A stretch of DNA of 32,779 nucleotides from Caryophanales bacterium UBA5364 (GCA_002410935.1 DHPM01000002.1:49737-82515), one strand, 5' to 3'. Positions 6,908-17,948 are shown, counted from the stretch's first letter. The notes: generated from the sequence alone by a model not told the origin. Numbers and translations are program-made.

Positions 6908-9900
6908 TTAATCCATTAATTCTTGTTCTAAAGCTTCTAATGGTTCTTCTTGCATCATGGCATTAACTAGTTCATATTCACTACCTTCACGATATTTTCT
7001 AGCACCTGTTCCAGCCGGAATAAGTTTACCAATAATAACATTTTCTTTTAATCCATTTAATTCGTCAACACGACCATGGATAGCAGCATCAGTTAAAATT
7101 CTAGTTGTTTCTTGGAATGAAGCTGCTGATAAGAATGAATCAGTCTCTAATGAAGCTTTGGTAATACCTAATAATACTGGTTTACCAGTAGCAGGCCTTT
7201 TACCTTCAAGAATAAGTTCTTTATTAACTTTAGTGAATTCATTAATATTAACCATCACACCTGGTAAGAAAAGTGAATCTCCTGAATTAATAATTTTAAT
7301 CTTAGAAATCATTCTTCTTGCCATTACTTCAACGTGTTTGTCACTAATATTAACTCCTTGACTACAGTATACTTTTTGGATTTCTTTTAAGATATATTGT
7401 TGAACTGTAATTGGATCAGTTACAACTAATAATTCTTTTGGACTAATTGCTCCACGAGTTAATCGTTCACCAGCTTTAACTTGTTGATTTAATTCAACAG
7501 CTAATTTAGCCCCATAATTTGAAGTATGTTCTCTAGTTTCAACATCATTAGTAATTGAAATAATAAATTTACCACTATCTTCTTCAATCTTACTAATAAC
7601 ACCATTGATTTCAGCAATTGTTGCTTTACCTTTTGGATTACGAGCTTCAAATAATTCTTGAACACGAGGTAACCCTTGAGTAATATCGTCCCCTGCAACA
7701 CCACCAGTATTGAAAGTACGCATGGTTAATTGAGTACCAGGTTCACCGATTGATTGAGCAGCCATAATACCTACAGCTTCTCCTGTTTCTACCATTGAAC
7801 CAGTAGCTAAATTTCGTCCATAACATTTACGACAAACTCCATGATCCGTCTTACAAATAAGAACTGATCTAATTGGTACTTTAGTTACTCCTGCATTAAT
7901 AATTTTTTCTGCAAGTTGTTCAGTAATATAAGTATCACGTTCAACAATTACTTCTTTTGTTTCTGGATGTAAAACTGGTTTATTTGTATATCTACCAAGA
8001 ATACGATCATATAGTCCTTCAATTGTTGTTCCGTCTTCGGCAACAAATGCTTCAACGTTAACAAATTGTTCAGTACCACAATCTTCTTCTTTAACAATAA
8101 CATCTTGTACTACATCAACTAATCTTCTAGTTAAGTATCCAGCATCCGCTGTTTTTAGAGCTGTATCAACAGCACCTTTTCTAGCACCATGAGTTGATAA
8201 GAAGAATTCAGAAATAGTAACACCTTCACTAAATGATGATACAACAGGGATTTCAACATATCCACCACTAGGCTTAGAGAATAGTCCACGCATACCAACT
8301 AATTGAGTATGAGATGAAATATCACCACGAGCTTTACTCATCATCATAATAGATACTGGGTTTTCTTTATCTTCTTTAACCATTACTTCAAGTTCTTTTT
8401 TAATTTTGCCAGTAGCTTCTAACCAAATAGAAACAACTTTACTATAACGTTCTTCTTCAGTAATTAAACCACGTTTAAATTGCTTATTAACTTGGTCAAC
8501 TAATTCTTGACTTTCTTTTAAAACTTGAGGTTTAATTCTACTTTCTTTTAAATCACTAATAGCGATTGAAATACCAGATAAAGTAGAATATTTAAATCCT
8601 AAATCTTTTAAGTTATCAAGCATAACTGATGTTTCAGTTGTATGATATCTCTTATAGATTTGACTAATTAATTTACCTAAGACACCTTTATTAAATGGTT
8701 CAACTAAAGGCATTTCCTTAATTTTTTCCGGAATATTTTTCCCTTTATCAATAAAGTATTTACTTGGAGTTACTTTTTCAATGTTCTCAGTACTTCCATC
8801 ACAAATGTATTGGAAAGTATCTGGGAATATTTCATTGAAAATTAATTTCCCAGGAGTTGTAACTAAGTACTTATCCATATAGGTATCTGGGAATATTTTA
8901 TGTCTAAAAGCTCTAACTGGAATAGCAATTCTAGTATGAAGAGTAATTTCTCTTCTTTCATATGACATGATTGCTTCATTAGTATTTCTAAATACTCTTC
9001 CTTCACCTTCTAGTCCTTCTTTTTCCATCGTTAAGTAATAGTTACCTAAAACCATATCTTGTGATGGTGTAACGATAGGTTTACCGTCTTTTGGACTAAG
9101 GATGTTATTAGCACCTAGCATTAATATTCTAGCTTCTGCTTTAGCTTCTTCACTAATTGGTACATGCACAGCCATTTGGTCTCCATCGAAGTCAGCGTTG
9201 AAAGCTGTACAAACTAATGGGTGAAGTCTAATACTTCTACCTTCAATTAATTTAGGTTCAAATGCTTGAATACCTAAACGGTGTAAGGTTGGAGCACGGT
9301 TTAACATAACTGGATGCTCTTTAATCTTTTCTTCAACGATATCCCATACACGTTCATCTTGGTTCTCGATCATTTTCTTAGCTGCTTTAATATTAGAAGC
9401 TATTTCTTTTGATACTAAACCATTAATAACATGTGGTTTAAATAACTCTAAAGCCATTTCTTTTGGAATACCACATTGATACATTTTTAAAGTTGGTCCA
9501 ACAACAATAACTGAACGACCTGAATAGTCAACACGCTTACCAAGTAAGTTTTGACGGAAACGTCCTTGTTTACCTTTAAGCATACTACTTAATGATTTTA
9601 AAGGTCTATTTCCTGCACCAGTAATATTTCTTCCTCGACGACCATTATCAAATAAAGCATCGACTGCTTCTTGAAGCATACGTTTTTCATTTTGAATAAT
9701 GATTGAAGGAGCACCTAAATCGATTAATTTTTTTAAACGATTATTACGGTTTATTACTCTTCGATATAAGTCATTTAAATCTGATGTCGCAAAGCGTCCA
9801 CCATCTAATTGAATCATTGGTCTAAGTTCTGGTGGAATAACTGGTAAAGCTTCCACAATCATCCATTCAGGACGATTACCTGATTCTAGAAAAGCATTTA

Positions 9901-10543
9901 AGACATCTAATCTCTTAATTAATCTAATGCGTTTTTGACTAGCAGAATCCTTGATACCTTCAATTTCTTCTTTAATAGTCGCAACGTCACCTTCTAGATC
10001 AACTTGCATTAAAAGTTCTTTAATTGCTTCAGCACCCATACCTACTCTAAATGTATTACCATATTTTTCATAGTAAGTACGATATTCTTTATCACTAATT
10101 GTTTGTTTCTTTTCTAAAGGAGCAGCACCTGGATCTAGAACAACGTATGATACAAAGTATAATACTTCTTCTAAGTCTCTTGGTGACATATCAAGAATTA
10201 AGCCCATTCTTGATGGTATCCCTTTAAAGAACCAAATATGTGAAACAGGTGTTGCGAGTTCAATATGACCCATTCTTTCACGACGAACCTTAGCACGAGT
10301 TACTTCAACACCACATCGATCACATACAATATTTTTATATCTTAATCTTTTATATTTACCACAAGAACATTCAAAGTCCTTTGTTGGTCCAAAGATTTTT
10401 TCACAGAATAAACCATCTTTTTCAGGTTTTAAAGTACGATAATTAATCGTTTCTGCTTTTTTTACTTCACCATATGACCAAGAACGGATTCTTTCAGGAG
10501 AGGCAATGGCAATTCTTAAACCTTCAAAATTATTTACATCCAT
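6908..10543 (-). CDS. rpoC: RNA polymerase beta' subunit
   Basis: Beta' subunit of RNA polymerase, 1211 residues, the usual Bacillota size without large lineage insertions. Zinc ribbon 1 uses C59, C61, C74 and C77 (ECSCGKY, CDRCGVE). The catalytic Mg loop [12 protein letters not shown] starts at about residue 448. The second zinc site spans CGTEQF near 820 and [13 protein letters not shown] near 895. The trigger-loop region has [16 protein letters not shown]. The ATG shares one base with the rpoB TAA (TAATG), so translation is probably coupled, with GGGGATGAAGAG as ribosome site. A terminator follows at once. Confidence 0.98.
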   Translation of the reverse strand: MDVNNFEGLRIAIASPERIRSWSYGEVKKAETINYRTLKPEKDGLFCEKIFGPTKDFECSCGKYKRLRYKNIVCDRCGVEVTRAKVRRERMGHIELATPVSHIWFFKGIPSRMGLILDMSPRDLEEVLYFVSYVVLDPGAAPLEKKQTISDKEYRTYYEKYGNTFRVGMGAEAIKELLMQVDLEGDVATIKEEIEGIKDSASQKRIRLIKRLDVLNAFLESGNRPEWMIVEALPVIPPELRPMIQLDGGRFATSDLNDLYRRVINRNNRLKKLIDLGAPSIIIQNEKRMLQEAVDALFDNGRRGRNITGAGNRPLKSLSSMLKGKQGRFRQNLLGKRVDYSGRSVIVVGPTLKMYQCGIPKEMALELFKPHVINGLVSKEIASNIKAAKKMIENQDERVWDIVEEKIKEHPVMLNRAPTLHRLGIQAFEPKLIEGRSIRLHPLVCTAFNADFDGDQMAVHVPISEEAKAEARILMLGANNILSPKDGKPIVTPSQDMVLGNYYLTMEKEGLEGEGRVFRNTNEAIMSYERREITLHTRIAIPVRAFRHKIFPDTYMDKYLVTTPGKLIFNEIFPDTFQYICDGSTENIEKVTPSKYFIDKGKNIPEKIKEMPLVEPFNKGVLGKLISQIYKRYHTTETSVMLDNLKDLGFKYSTLSGISIAISDLKESRIKPQVLKESQELVDQVNKQFKRGLITEEERYSKVVSIWLEATGKIKKELEVMVKEDKENPVSIMMMSKARGDISSHTQLVGMRGLFSKPSGGYVEIPVVSSFSEGVTISEFFLSTHGARKGAVDTALKTADAGYLTRRLVDVVQDVIVKEEDCGTEQFVNVEAFVAEDGTTIEGLYDRILGRYTNKPVLHPETKEVIVERDTYITEQLAEKIINAGVTKVPIRSVLICKTDHGVCRKCYGRNLATGSMVETGEAVGIMAAQSIGEPGTQLTMRTFNTGGVAGDDITQGLPRVQELFEARNPKGKATIAEINGVISKIEEDSGKFIISITNDVETREHTSNYGAKLAVELNQQVKAGERLTRGAISPKELLVVTDPITVQQYILKEIQKVYCSQGVNISDKHVEVMARRMISKIKIINSGDSLFLPGVMVNINEFTKVNKELILEGKRPATGKPVLLGITKASLETDSFLSAASFQETTRILTDAAIHGRVDELNGLKENVIIGKLIPAGTGARKYREGSEYELVNAMMQEEPLEALEQELMD

Positions 10544-13500
10544 TACTCTTCATCCCCTTCCATTAAATCATCCTCTTTGTCTGGTTCCTCTAAATCTTCT
10601 TCAGTATCTTCCTCAATTGGTTTTTTTTCTTTATCATCTGATAATAAATCACCATCGATACTTTTCTCGAATTCAGCGGTTGTTAGGAAACTATCTTTAT
10701 CTACTTCTTCTAATTCTTTCATTTCTACAAATTGGCCTTTTTCATTTTTAACCGTAATATCTAAAGCAAGACCTTGTAGTTCTTTAATTAAAACTCTAAA
10801 TGATTCTGGTATTCCAGATTTAGGTATTGGATTACCTTTAACTAAAGCTTCATAAACTTTAACACGTCCAACAACATCATCTGATTTGATAGTAATCATT
10901 TCTTGAAGAACATGAGCAGCACCATATGCATACAATGCCCAAACTTCCATTTCTCCAAATCTTTGTCCACCAAATTGAGCTTTACCTCCAAGTGGTTGTT
11001 GGGTAACTAGTGAATATGGACCAGTTGAACGAGCATGTAATTTATCATCAACCATATGGTTAAGTTTAATCATGTACATTACCCCAACACTGATACGATT
11101 ATCAAATCTTTCACCAGTACGTCCATCATAAAGATAAGTTTTTCCATCTTCATCTAAACCGGCTTCTTTTAAAGCATCAATTATTTCTTCACGGTCAGCA
11201 CCAGCAAATACTGGAGTTGCAACATGAATATTTAATTTAGATGCTGCAATACCAAGATGCATTTCTAATATTTGTCCAATATTCATACGAGATGGAACCC
11301 CTAATGGATTAAGTAGAATATCTACTGGTTCTCCATTTTCTAAGTATGGCATATCTTCACTTGGTAATATTAATGAGATAACCCCTTTATTACCATGTCG
11401 TCCGGCCATCTTATCTCCAACTGATATTTTTCTCTTTTGAACGATATAAACACGAACAATTTTAGAAACACCAGCTGGTAATTCACCGCTATCTTCTTTA
11501 GTAAATATTTTTACATCGTGAACAATTCCGCCACCACCATGTGGAACTCTAAGTGATGTATCTCTTACTTCCCTAGTCTTTTCACCAAAGATAGCATGTA
11601 ATAATTTTTCTTCTGATGTAAGTTCAGCCATTCCTTTAGGAGTAACCTTACCTACTAAGATATCGTCATCTTTAACTTCAGTACCAATTCTTACAATCCC
11701 TGATTCATCTAAGTTTTTACGAGCTTCTTCACTAACATTAGGAATATCTCTAGTAAATTCTTCAGGTCCTAATTTAGTATCACGACATTCAATTTGATAG
11801 TCTTCAATATGAATTGAAGTGTAAACATCATCTTTTACTAGTCTTTCGTTTAAGATAACAGCATCTTCATAGTTATATCCATTATAGTTCATAAAAGCTA
11901 CAGTAACGTTTTTACCTAATGCCATTTCACCTTTATCAGTACTTGGTCCATCAGCAATAACCATACCATGATGAACTTCATCACCAACTCTAACTATTGG
12001 TAGTTGATGATAACAAGTTCCAGCATTACTTCTTTCAAAACCATTTAAGAAATAAGTGTCTTTACCACCAACAGTTTTAATAACTATTTTTCTAGCATCA
12101 ACATATTCAACAACACCATCAGCTTTAGCAAGAATAACAGCACCTGAATCACGAGCTGCAATAGCTTCGATACCAGTACCAACAATAGGTGCTTCAGCTT
12201 TTAATAATGGAATTGCTTGACGTTGCATGTTAGCACCCATAAGTGCTCTTTTACCATCATCGTGTTCCAAGAAAGGAATAGCACATGTAGTAATTGAAAC
12301 AACTTGTTGTGGTGAAACATCTATATAATCAACTTTTTCTTTTTCAACAATAATGTTTTCACCTTGATGTCTAACAGGAACTCTGTCAACATTAATAACA
12401 TTATTTTTATCTACACTAATTGTAGCTTGTGAAATATAGTGATCTATTTCTTCATCAGCTGTCATATAAACAACTTCGTCTGTTACTTTACAATCTTTTA
12501 CTTTACGATATGGTGTTGTCATAAAACCATATTCATTTACTTTAGCAAAACTAGCTAATGAAGTAATTAGACCAATGTTTGGTCCTTCTGGTGATTCAAT
12601 TGGACAAAGTCTACCATAGTGTGATGAGTTAACATCACGAACATCCATACCAGCTCTATCTCTTGATAATCCACCAGGTCCTAAAGAAGATAATCTTCTC
12701 TTATTACCAAGTTCAGCAATTGGATTCGTTTGATCCATAAATTGCGATAATTGACTACTACCAAAGAATTCTTTAATAGCAGCTGTAAGTGGTCTAATAT
12801 TAATCAATGTTTTTGGTGTTACTTCATCTATTTCTTGAGTTGACATTCTGTCTCTTATAACTCTTTCAATACGACTAATACCAATTCTAAATTGATTTTG
12901 TAATAATTCACCTACTTGTCTAACACGACGATTAGATAAGTGGTCAATTTCATCAAAATTACCAACACCTTCTAAAAGGTTTAAGTAATATGATATTGAT
13001 GCATATATATCAGAGATAGTTAATCTCTTAGCATCAATTGTTTGATCATTACCAACAACATTGATAATGCGATCAGGATTAAGTTTTGAATACACTTTAA
13101 TAGTTTGAACTTGATTATAAGTATCTAATTCACCATTAACAGGTACTTCTTTAACTCCATAACCCTCTTTAAATAATTCCTTTAAACGTTCTAATACATT
13201 ATGATCAATTAAAGTTCCACTAGGAAAAATTAATTCATCTTTAATTTTAACATCTTCTGCTAAAATAGCATTATATAGACGATCAGTAATATTTAACTTT
13301 TTATTAAACTTGTATCTTCCTACTTTAGCTAAATCATAACGGAAAGCATCAAAGAATCGAGAGATTAATTGATTCTTAGCACTATCTAAAGTAGATGGTT
13401 CCCCTGGTCTTAACTTAGAATGAATATCAATTAATGATTCATCAGTATTTTTATTAGTATCTTTTTCAATTGTTTTTTCTAAGTAAGCATCTTCACCAAA

Positions 13501-14133
13501 TAATCCAATAATATCTTCATCATTAGATAAACCGATTGCTCTTAATAATGTTGTAATGGGTACTTTTCTTGTACGATCAATACGTACATAAATAACATCT
13601 CTGGCATCTGTTTCGTACTCTAACCATGTTCCTCTTGTTGGAATAACTTGTGATGAAATCATCATACGACCATTCTTTTTGTCAATCTCTTTTGTAAAAT
13701 ATACACTTGGTGATCTAACTAATTGTGAAACAATTACTCTTTCTGCACCATTAATAACGAAAGTTCCACTTTCAGTCATAATAGGTAAATCCCCTAAATA
13801 GATTTCTTGTTCTTTAACTTCTCCCGTTTCTTGGTTAAATAACCTTGCTTTAACCTTTAATGGAGCCGCATAAGTTGCATATCTTTCTTTACATCCTTTA
13901 ATCGAATATCTTGGTTCATCGAAAAAGTATTCACCAAATTCAAGCGATAAATTTCCAGTAAAACTTTCTACTGGAAAAATATCATCAAATACTTCTTTAA
14001 TTCCTTCATTAACAAACCAATCATAAGACTTCTTTTGAATTTCTAAAAGATCTTTCAATTCAATTGCATTTTCTGTTTTTGCGTAGCTACGTCTTTCTCG
14101 GTGATCTACATATTTAATAGTTTTGTATGCCAA
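10543..14133 (-). CDS. rpoB: RNA polymerase beta subunit
   Basis: Beta subunit of RNA polymerase, 1196 residues. Recognisable blocks include the rifampicin-pocket segment [39 protein letters not shown], the active-site region [13 protein letters not shown] near residue 905, and [19 protein letters not shown] near the end. It finishes with a strongly acidic tail of about 35 residues. The frame extends to a GTG at 14142, but AGGGGT overlaps that codon. It sits seven bases before the TTG at 14133, so TTG is the likely start (B. subtilis rpoB also starts with TTG). A consensus promoter precedes it. Confidence 0.97.
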   Translation of the reverse strand: MAYKTIKYVDHRERRSYAKTENAIELKDLLEIQKKSYDWFVNEGIKEVFDDIFPVESFTGNLSLEFGEYFFDEPRYSIKGCKERYATYAAPLKVKARLFNQETGEVKEQEIYLGDLPIMTESGTFVINGAERVIVSQLVRSPSVYFTKEIDKKNGRMMISSQVIPTRGTWLEYETDARDVIYVRIDRTRKVPITTLLRAIGLSNDEDIIGLFGEDAYLEKTIEKDTNKNTDESLIDIHSKLRPGEPSTLDSAKNQLISRFFDAFRYDLAKVGRYKFNKKLNITDRLYNAILAEDVKIKDELIFPSGTLIDHNVLERLKELFKEGYGVKEVPVNGELDTYNQVQTIKVYSKLNPDRIINVVGNDQTIDAKRLTISDIYASISYYLNLLEGVGNFDEIDHLSNRRVRQVGELLQNQFRIGISRIERVIRDRMSTQEIDEVTPKTLINIRPLTAAIKEFFGSSQLSQFMDQTNPIAELGNKRRLSSLGPGGLSRDRAGMDVRDVNSSHYGRLCPIESPEGPNIGLITSLASFAKVNEYGFMTTPYRKVKDCKVTDEVVYMTADEEIDHYISQATISVDKNNVINVDRVPVRHQGENIIVEKEKVDYIDVSPQQVVSITTCAIPFLEHDDGKRALMGANMQRQAIPLLKAEAPIVGTGIEAIAARDSGAVILAKADGVVEYVDARKIVIKTVGGKDTYFLNGFERSNAGTCYHQLPIVRVGDEVHHGMVIADGPSTDKGEMALGKNVTVAFMNYNGYNYEDAVILNERLVKDDVYTSIHIEDYQIECRDTKLGPEEFTRDIPNVSEEARKNLDESGIVRIGTEVKDDDILVGKVTPKGMAELTSEEKLLHAIFGEKTREVRDTSLRVPHGGGGIVHDVKIFTKEDSGELPAGVSKIVRVYIVQKRKISVGDKMAGRHGNKGVISLILPSEDMPYLENGEPVDILLNPLGVPSRMNIGQILEMHLGIAASKLNIHVATPVFAGADREEIIDALKEAGLDEDGKTYLYDGRTGERFDNRISVGVMYMIKLNHMVDDKLHARSTGPYSLVTQQPLGGKAQFGGQRFGEMEVWALYAYGAAHVLQEMITIKSDDVVGRVKVYEALVKGNPIPKSGIPESFRVLIKELQGLALDITVKNEKGQFVEMKELEEVDKDSFLTTAEFEKSIDGDLLSDDKEKKPIEEDTEEDLEEPDKEDDLMEGDEE

Positions 14134-14204
14134 TTTTTTCACCCCTATAATTAAATTTTTAACCCCTTTTGAACAACAAATAAAGTATATGTCGCCAATT
14201 TATA

Positions 14205-14233
14205 ATTTTAGCAAACACTTAACAACTTGTCAA
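14205..14233 (-). promoter_or_regulatory. Consensus sigma-A promoter for rpoB-rpoC
   Basis: On the minus strand there is a perfect TTGACA (14228-14233), a 17-bp spacer and TAAAAT (14205-14210). The -35 element overlaps the stop codon of the methyltransferase gene. The leader to rpoB is about 65 bases. Confidence 0.85.
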
Positions 14234-14811
14234 TTACTTATAGCCCTAATTATATAAAAACCCTTATTTTTTGTAATAATTTCCACTTCATATACCTTTT
14301 CTAAGTCTTTTACTAATGATTTAGCTCCTTGGGCCTTATTTATAACCAACCACAACTCTCCATTAATATTTAAGTAATTCTTAGCATTCATTAAGATACT
14401 ATAAAGCATTTCTTTACCAACTCTAATCGGTGGATTCGTAATTATATAATCATAGTTGTCATTCACTTCACTATAAATATCACTTTTAAAAATATTTACA
14501 TCCACTTTATTTTTAATAGCATTTTGTCTAGCTAAATCTAGACATCTTTCGTTGATATCAATCATATCAACGTTGCAATCATTATTTTTTTTAATATAAA
14601 TACCAATTGGTCCATAACCACAGCCAAAATCTAACACTTTACCCGTTAATACTGGAATATTTTCTAATAAGGTTCTTGTTCCAAAATCTAATCCTTTTTT
14701 AGAAAAGACTCCATTATCAGTTAAAAATTGATATTCTTGGTTTTTAATACGAACTTTTAATTCATTTATATTACTTTTTAGATTAGGATTGTTTGTAAAA
14801 TAATGATCCAT
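14230..14811 (-). CDS. RsmC-like class I methyltransferase (YbxB type)
   Basis: 193-residue SAM-dependent methyltransferase. Motif I is VLDFGCGYGPIGIYI at about residues 58-72, the acidic motif II is VDMIDINERCLDLARQNA, and the catalytic motif IV is ITNPPIR, the NPPF/Y form seen in nucleic-acid N-methyltransferases. N-terminal DHYFTNNP and GVFSKKGLDFGTRTLL match the C-terminal half of RsmC (16S G1207 N2-methylation). It corresponds by place and size to B. subtilis ybxB between rplL and rpoB. AAAGGATGAG precedes the ATG. Substrate is inferred, not seen. A hairpin separates it from rplL. Confidence 0.88.
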   Translation of the reverse strand: MDHYFTNNPNLKSNINELKVRIKNQEYQFLTDNGVFSKKGLDFGTRTLLENIPVLTGKVLDFGCGYGPIGIYIKKNNDCNVDMIDINERCLDLARQNAIKNKVDVNIFKSDIYSEVNDNYDYIITNPPIRVGKEMLYSILMNAKNYLNINGELWLVINKAQGAKSLVKDLEKVYEVEIITKNKGFYIIRAISN

Positions 14812-14840
14812 TTTATCTCATCCTTTAATAAACGCTTAAA

Positions 14841-14868
14841 GCCCATACTAAAAATCCTTAGTATAGGC
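14841..14868 (-). terminator. Hairpin after rplL
   Basis: 11-bp stem with one G-U pair (GCCTATACTAA/TTAGTATGGGC on the minus strand) and a six-base loop. Only TTTAA follows, so it may be a weak terminator or an RNA-processing/3'-end stabilising site that lowers rsmC-like expression relative to rplL. Confidence 0.6.
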
Positions 14869-14886
14869 CTAAACTATTTAACCTAA

Positions 14887-15252
14887 TTATTCGAATACAA
14901 CTTCTGCTTGAATTTCTTCAAATTTAGCTTTAATTTCATCAGCTTCAGCAGCGTCAACCTTTTCTTTAACAACTCCACCGTTATCAGCAACTGCTTTTGC
15001 ATCAGCAATTCCTAATCCAGTTAATTCACGAACTAATTTAATAACTGCAACCTTGTTTGGTCCAGCTGCTTTAAGAACTATATTTACTGAACTTGGTCCT
15101 TCTTCAACTGCTGCTGCAGGTGCTGCAGCTACTGCTACTGCACTAGGATCAACTCCTAATTCTTCCTTCATTAAATCTACTAATTCTTTAACTTCTAAAA
15201 TTGTCATTTCTTTTACTGTACTAATGATATCTTCTTTTGTCATTTTTGCCAT
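14887..15252 (-). CDS. rplL: 50S ribosomal protein L7/L12
   Basis: 121 residues. The N-terminal dimerisation domain (MTKEDIISTVKEMTILEVKELVDLMKEEL) is followed by an Ala-rich hinge with AVAAAPAAA. The C-terminal factor-binding domain has KVAVIKLVRELTGLGIADAKAVAD. It forms the flexible stalk with L10 and recruits translation GTPases. AAGGAGG lies eight bases before the ATG. It follows rplJ by 19 bases, in the standard rplJ-rplL pair driven by the L10-leader promoter. Confidence 0.98.
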   Translation of the reverse strand: MAKMTKEDIISTVKEMTILEVKELVDLMKEELGVDPSAVAVAAAPAAAVEEGPSSVNIVLKAAGPNKVAVIKLVRELTGLGIADAKAVADNGGVVKEKVDAAEADEIKAKFEEIQAEVVFE

Positions 15253-15271
15253 TTTATATTCCTCCTTATTT

Positions 15272-15763
15272 TTATTTTTCTAATTGTTTACTATATAGGT
15301 CTAAGCCTATTGCGAATTCCTTTAAATGTTGTAGTAAGCCACTTGCAAACATTGTAAGAGATTCTTCTTTTGATGGTAGAACTGCTAACTTCATTAACAT
15401 ATCCGTGTCGGTAATTTTACCATCAACGATTCCAACCTTAAGTTCTAAAGCTGGGTATTTTTTTGAGTATTCATTAAGAACCTTAATTGGTGCAATTGTA
15501 TCAGTTCCAAATACAACAGCCTTTGGTCCTTGTAAGTCATCACTCATATTATAATCTAATGTTTCTAACGCTCTTCTTGCCAAAGTATTTTTATATACTT
15601 TTAAATCAGAACCAATGTTTCTTAATGCTCTTCTTAGTTCAATCATTTCACGAACTTTCAAGCCACTATATTCAAAGAACACAACTGATGATGATTCTTT
15701 AACTCTATCAATAATTTCATCAATAGTTTCTTGTTTTTTGATTAGTGTTTTTTCATTAGCCAT
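15272..15763 (-). CDS. rplJ: 50S ribosomal protein L10
   Basis: 163 residues, the usual L10 length. It begins MANEKTLIKKQETIDEI, with SSVVFFEYSGLKVREMIELR and YKNTLARRAL matching the rRNA-binding domain. The C-terminal helix that carries L12 dimers ends LKEFAIGLDLYSKQLEK. The frame is open 34 codons further upstream, but that part is the L10 leader RNA. AGGAGGTG lies five bases before the ATG at 15763, so that start is chosen. L10-L12 complex binding to its own leader is the known autoregulation. Confidence 0.97.
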   Translation of the reverse strand: MANEKTLIKKQETIDEIIDRVKESSSVVFFEYSGLKVREMIELRRALRNIGSDLKVYKNTLARRALETLDYNMSDDLQGPKAVVFGTDTIAPIKVLNEYSKKYPALELKVGIVDGKITDTDMLMKLAVLPSKEESLTMFASGLLQHLKEFAIGLDLYSKQLEK

Positions 15764-15912
15764 ATTACACCTCCTCTTTGTGTAATACCGTATAAAAAAG
15801 CCCAAACATACAGTAAGGGCCGAAAGACTTAAAAAATAAGTTCCTCGGTAGGAAATATTAAGCATAAAGCTCCCACTGTCTACGGTACTAAATATATATA
15901 ATTTTTTTGAAC
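15764..15912 (-). promoter_or_regulatory. Ribosomal protein L10 leader RNA
   Basis: The transcribed leader of rplJL carries the hallmark segment ACCGTAGACAGTGGGAG (minus strand, about 15885-15870) and, further on, TTTCCTACCGAGG. These are the conserved arms of the L10 leader that bind L10-L12. It ends in a GCCC...GGGC hairpin followed by six Ts, upstream of the rplJ ribosome site. The order promoter, binding structure, terminator, gene fits autogenous attenuation. Confidence 0.88.
15794..15820 (-). terminator. Attenuator in the L10 leader
   Basis: GCCC (15820-15817) pairs with GGGC (15803-15800), with a partly paired loop, followed by TTTTTT on the minus strand. It lies 30 bases before the rplJ start. 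Confidence 0.7.
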
Positions 15913-15919
15913 TGTCGCT

Positions 15920-15948
15920 ATTATAACATACTAATTATTAAAAGTCAA
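15920..15948 (-). promoter_or_regulatory. Sigma-A promoter for rplJ-rplL
   Basis: On the minus strand there is TTGACT (15943-15948), a 17-bp spacer and a perfect TATAAT (15920-15925). The -35 falls in the last codons of rplA. Confidence 0.85.
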
Positions 15949-16633
15949 AAGAATCTAAATCAATTTTGATTCCAGGACCCATTGTTGTTGAAATTGAAAT
16001 GTTTTTAACATATTCACCTTTAACAGTTGATGGTTTAACTTTAATAATTAATGAAACAAATGCTACTAAATTTTCTAATAATTGTTCTTCAGTAAATGAT
16101 ACTTTACCAATAATTACGTGAACATTACCTAAACTATCAGTACGGTATTCAACACGTCCTTTTTTAACATCGCTTACAGCTTTTGCTGTATCCATTGTTA
16201 CAGTTCCTGTTTTAGGGTTTGGCATTAAACCTTTAGGTCCTAATATTTTACCTAACTTACCTAAAATAGGCATCATTTCTGGAGTTGCAACGATAATATC
16301 AAAATCAAACCAATTTTCTTTTTCAATTTTAGTTATCATGTCGATATCACCAACATAATCTGCTCCAGCTTCTTTAGCTAATTTAGCTTGGTCGCCTTTA
16401 GCAAGTACTAATACTTTTTTAGTCTTACCTGTTCCATTTGGAAGTACAAGTGCACCTCTTAATTGTTGATCTGCTTGTTTAGTATCTAAATTTAAACGAA
16501 TAGCTAATTCTACAGAAGCATCAAACTTAGTAATTGAAGTCTTCTTAACAAGACTAATTGCTTCTTCTTTAGTATATAGTTTAATTCTATCAACTAATTT
16601 ACTAGCTTCAACATACTTTTTTCCTTTTTTCAT
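15938..16633 (-). CDS. rplA: 50S ribosomal protein L1
   Basis: 231 residues, normal L1 length. It begins [15 protein letters not shown]. The RNA-binding signature is [30 protein letters not shown], and TMGPGIKID closes the protein. L1 forms the mobile L1 stalk at the E site and in many bacteria represses its own rplK-rplA mRNA. Two adjacent ATGs exist; the second (16633) is six bases from GGAGG and gives the usual N-terminus. It is 57 bases downstream of rplK, with a structured gap. Confidence 0.97.
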   Translation of the reverse strand: MKKGKKYVEASKLVDRIKLYTKEEAISLVKKTSITKFDASVELAIRLNLDTKQADQQLRGALVLPNGTGKTKKVLVLAKGDQAKLAKEAGADYVGDIDMITKIEKENWFDFDIIVATPEMMPILGKLGKILGPKGLMPNPKTGTVTMDTAKAVSDVKKGRVEYRTDSLGNVHVIIGKVSFTEEQLLENLVAFVSLIIKVKPSTVKGEYVKNISISTTMGPGIKIDLDSFDF

Positions 16634-16648
16634 CATATTCCTCCTTAC

Positions 16649-16691
16649 GTGGTATTGCGGATTAATCCTTCCACATAGGTTTAACCTATGT
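16649..16691 (-). promoter_or_regulatory. Structured rplK-rplA gap, possible L1 mRNA site
   Basis: On the minus strand a 19-base palindrome (16691-16673, ACATAGGTT/AACCTATGT) begins in the rplK stop codon. It is followed by a GTGG...CCAC stem (16674-16649) enclosing GGATTAATCC and an unpaired CAATA side. The second element resembles one in the rplK leader (17143-17175). Autoregulation by L1 is inferred from known L1 operon control. Confidence 0.4.
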
Positions 16692-17116
16692 TAATCTTCA
16701 ACTTTAATTCCCATATTTAAAGCTGTACCTGATACTATATTAATAGCTTCATCAACAGTATAGCAGTTTAAATCTGGTAATTTAATTTCAGCAATTTCTT
16801 TAATTTGATCTTTTGTTAATGTTCCAACGATATCGCTAGAACCTTTACTAGATCCTTTTGCTACTTTAGCAAATTTCTTAACTAAAAATCCTGTAGGTGG
16901 AGTTTTAACTACGAAATCAAAACTTCTATCATCAAAAATAGTAATTTCAACTGGTAATATATCTCCTGTTTTTTCTCTTGTTGCATCATTATATCTTGTA
17001 CAGAATTCTTGTAAATTTATCCCAGCAGGTCCTAAAACAGTTCCAACTGGTGGAGCTGGTGTTGCTTTGCCAGCAGGAATTTGTAATTTAATTACTTTAC
17101 TAACTTCTTTTGCCAC
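16691..17116 (-). CDS. rplK: 50S ribosomal protein L11
   Basis: 141 residues, exactly the standard L11 length when started at the GTG at 17116 (MAKEVSKVIKLQIPAGKATP), which is six bases from AGGAGGTG. The longer frame begins at a GTG that is part of this ribosome site and is rejected. The N-terminal domain contains PAPPVGTVLGPAGINL, and the C-terminal rRNA-binding domain DLNCYTVDEAINIVSGTALNMGI. L11 forms the GTPase-associated centre base. It has its own promoter directly after nusG and a structured leader. Confidence 0.97.
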   Translation of the reverse strand: MAKEVSKVIKLQIPAGKATPAPPVGTVLGPAGINLQEFCTRYNDATREKTGDILPVEITIFDDRSFDFVVKTPPTGFLVKKFAKVAKGSSKGSSDIVGTLTKDQIKEIAEIKLPDLNCYTVDEAINIVSGTALNMGIKVED

Positions 17117-17142
17117 GAAAAACACCTCCTATATTTTTTTTC

Positions 17143-17175
17143 GTTGTGGTTCAAACAGCTTATCCGCTTCCCAAC
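17143..17175 (-). promoter_or_regulatory. Structured rplK leader element, possible L1 site
   Basis: The minus strand reads GTTGGG, AAGC, GGATAA, GCT, an unpaired GTTTGAA side, then CCACAAC. That gives an outer stem GTTG(GG)/(CC)CAAC with a bulged A and an inner AGC/GCT hairpin. Position and asymmetric layout parallel the element before rplA. Confidence 0.4.
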
Positions 17176-17206
17176 TTATATCTATATAAATAAATATAGC
17201 CATTTA

Positions 17207-17235
17207 ATAATAACACTTTTTTTATAATTATTCAA
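17207..17235 (-). promoter_or_regulatory. Sigma-A promoter for rplK-rplA
   Basis: On the minus strand there is TTGAAT (17230-17235), a 17-bp spacer ending TGT, and TATTAT (17207-17212), giving an extended -10. It begins immediately after the nusG stop codon. Confidence 0.7.
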
Positions 17236-17769
17236 CTATGATTTTTCAATTTCCGTTAATCCTAGTTCAACAACAGTTTCTTGACCAAATAAATCAACAA
17301 TAACTTCGATTGTTTGATTTTCCATATCAATACTTTTAACTTTCCCATACATCGATGCAAATGGTCCATTAATAACTTTAACCATATCATCAATATTAAG
17401 TTCGTTTCCAAGATCAATTCGACTAATACCCATACTTGATAATATTTTATCAACTTCAGCTGTGGTAAGTGGAAATGGCTTAGCTCCTTTACCAGAAGAT
17501 CCAATAAATCCTGTTACCCCAGGAGTATTACGAACAATAAACCATGCTTCATCAGTCATAACCATTTCAACTAAGATATAACCGGGAAACATCTTTTTAA
17601 CTTTTTCTTTTTTTACTCCATCTTTTATTTCGATTTCAGTTCGTTCAGGAACAATAATACGAAGAATATAATCTTCCATTCCCATTGAATTTGCACGCAT
17701 CTCTAATTTTTCTTTTACTTTATTTTCGTGGCCTGAATAAGTATTGACCACATACCATTCTTTTTGCAT
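17236..17769 (-). CDS. nusG: Transcription antitermination/termination factor NusG
   Basis: 177 residues. The N-terminal NGN domain (EWYVVNTYSGHENKVKEKLEMRA, FPGYILVEMVMTDEAWFIVRNTPGVTGFIG) binds the RNA polymerase clamp. The C-terminal KOW domain (NIDDMVKVINGPFASMYGKVKSID) contacts Rho, S10 or RNA. All conserved parts are present. The ATG overlaps the secE stop by one base (TAATG), so the two are translationally coupled. Confidence 0.97.
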   Translation of the reverse strand: MQKEWYVVNTYSGHENKVKEKLEMRANSMGMEDYILRIIVPERTEIEIKDGVKKEKVKKMFPGYILVEMVMTDEAWFIVRNTPGVTGFIGSSGKGAKPFPLTTAEVDKILSSMGISRIDLGNELNIDDMVKVINGPFASMYGKVKSIDMENQTIEVIVDLFGQETVVELGLTEIEKS

Positions 17770-17948
17770 TAACCTATCAATACCTTAATTCCTGCTAAGA
17801 TAAAGTCTATTAAAGCAAAGAATGCTCCAAAGAAAATTATAAATGAGATGGTTGCGATAGAATATTTTGTCATTTCTTTTTTACTTGGCCATCTAACTTT
17901 AGCCAATTCCTTTTTGACACCAATGAAAAACTTACCAACTTTTTTCAT
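17769..17948 (-). CDS. secE: Preprotein translocase subunit SecE
   Basis: 59-residue membrane protein of the SecYEG channel. It begins MKKVGKFFIGVKKELAKVRW followed by PSKKEM, the conserved amphipathic helix signature (KKELxKVxWPSKKE) of bacterial SecE. One transmembrane helix follows at about 31-56 (SIATISFIIFFGAFFALIDF). AGGTGATG precedes the ATG. It is the first gene of the secE-nusG pair. The small rpmG (L33) gene that often precedes secE in Bacillota is not present in the 100-base gap upstream. Confidence 0.95.
   Translation of the reverse strand: MKKVGKFFIGVKKELAKVRWPSKKEMTKYSIATISFIIFFGAFFALIDFILAGIKVLIG

Noticed and set aside
6957..7361. 134-codon open frame opposite rpoC
   Set aside because: It is antisense to conserved rpoC codons, has no ribosome site, and its sequence is the mirror of rpoC codon use.
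7501..7704. 67-codon minus-strand frame inside rpoC
   Set aside because: It is an out-of-frame reading of conserved rpoC sequence without its own ribosome site.
10506..10855. Two open frames opposite the end of rpoB
   Set aside because: They mirror the acidic RpoB tail (Ser-rich antisense of Glu/Asp codons) and resemble no protein.
15764..15865. N-terminal extension of rplJ by 34 codons
   Set aside because: This stretch is the L10 leader RNA, and the real rplJ start has an AGGAGGTG site and the family N-terminus.
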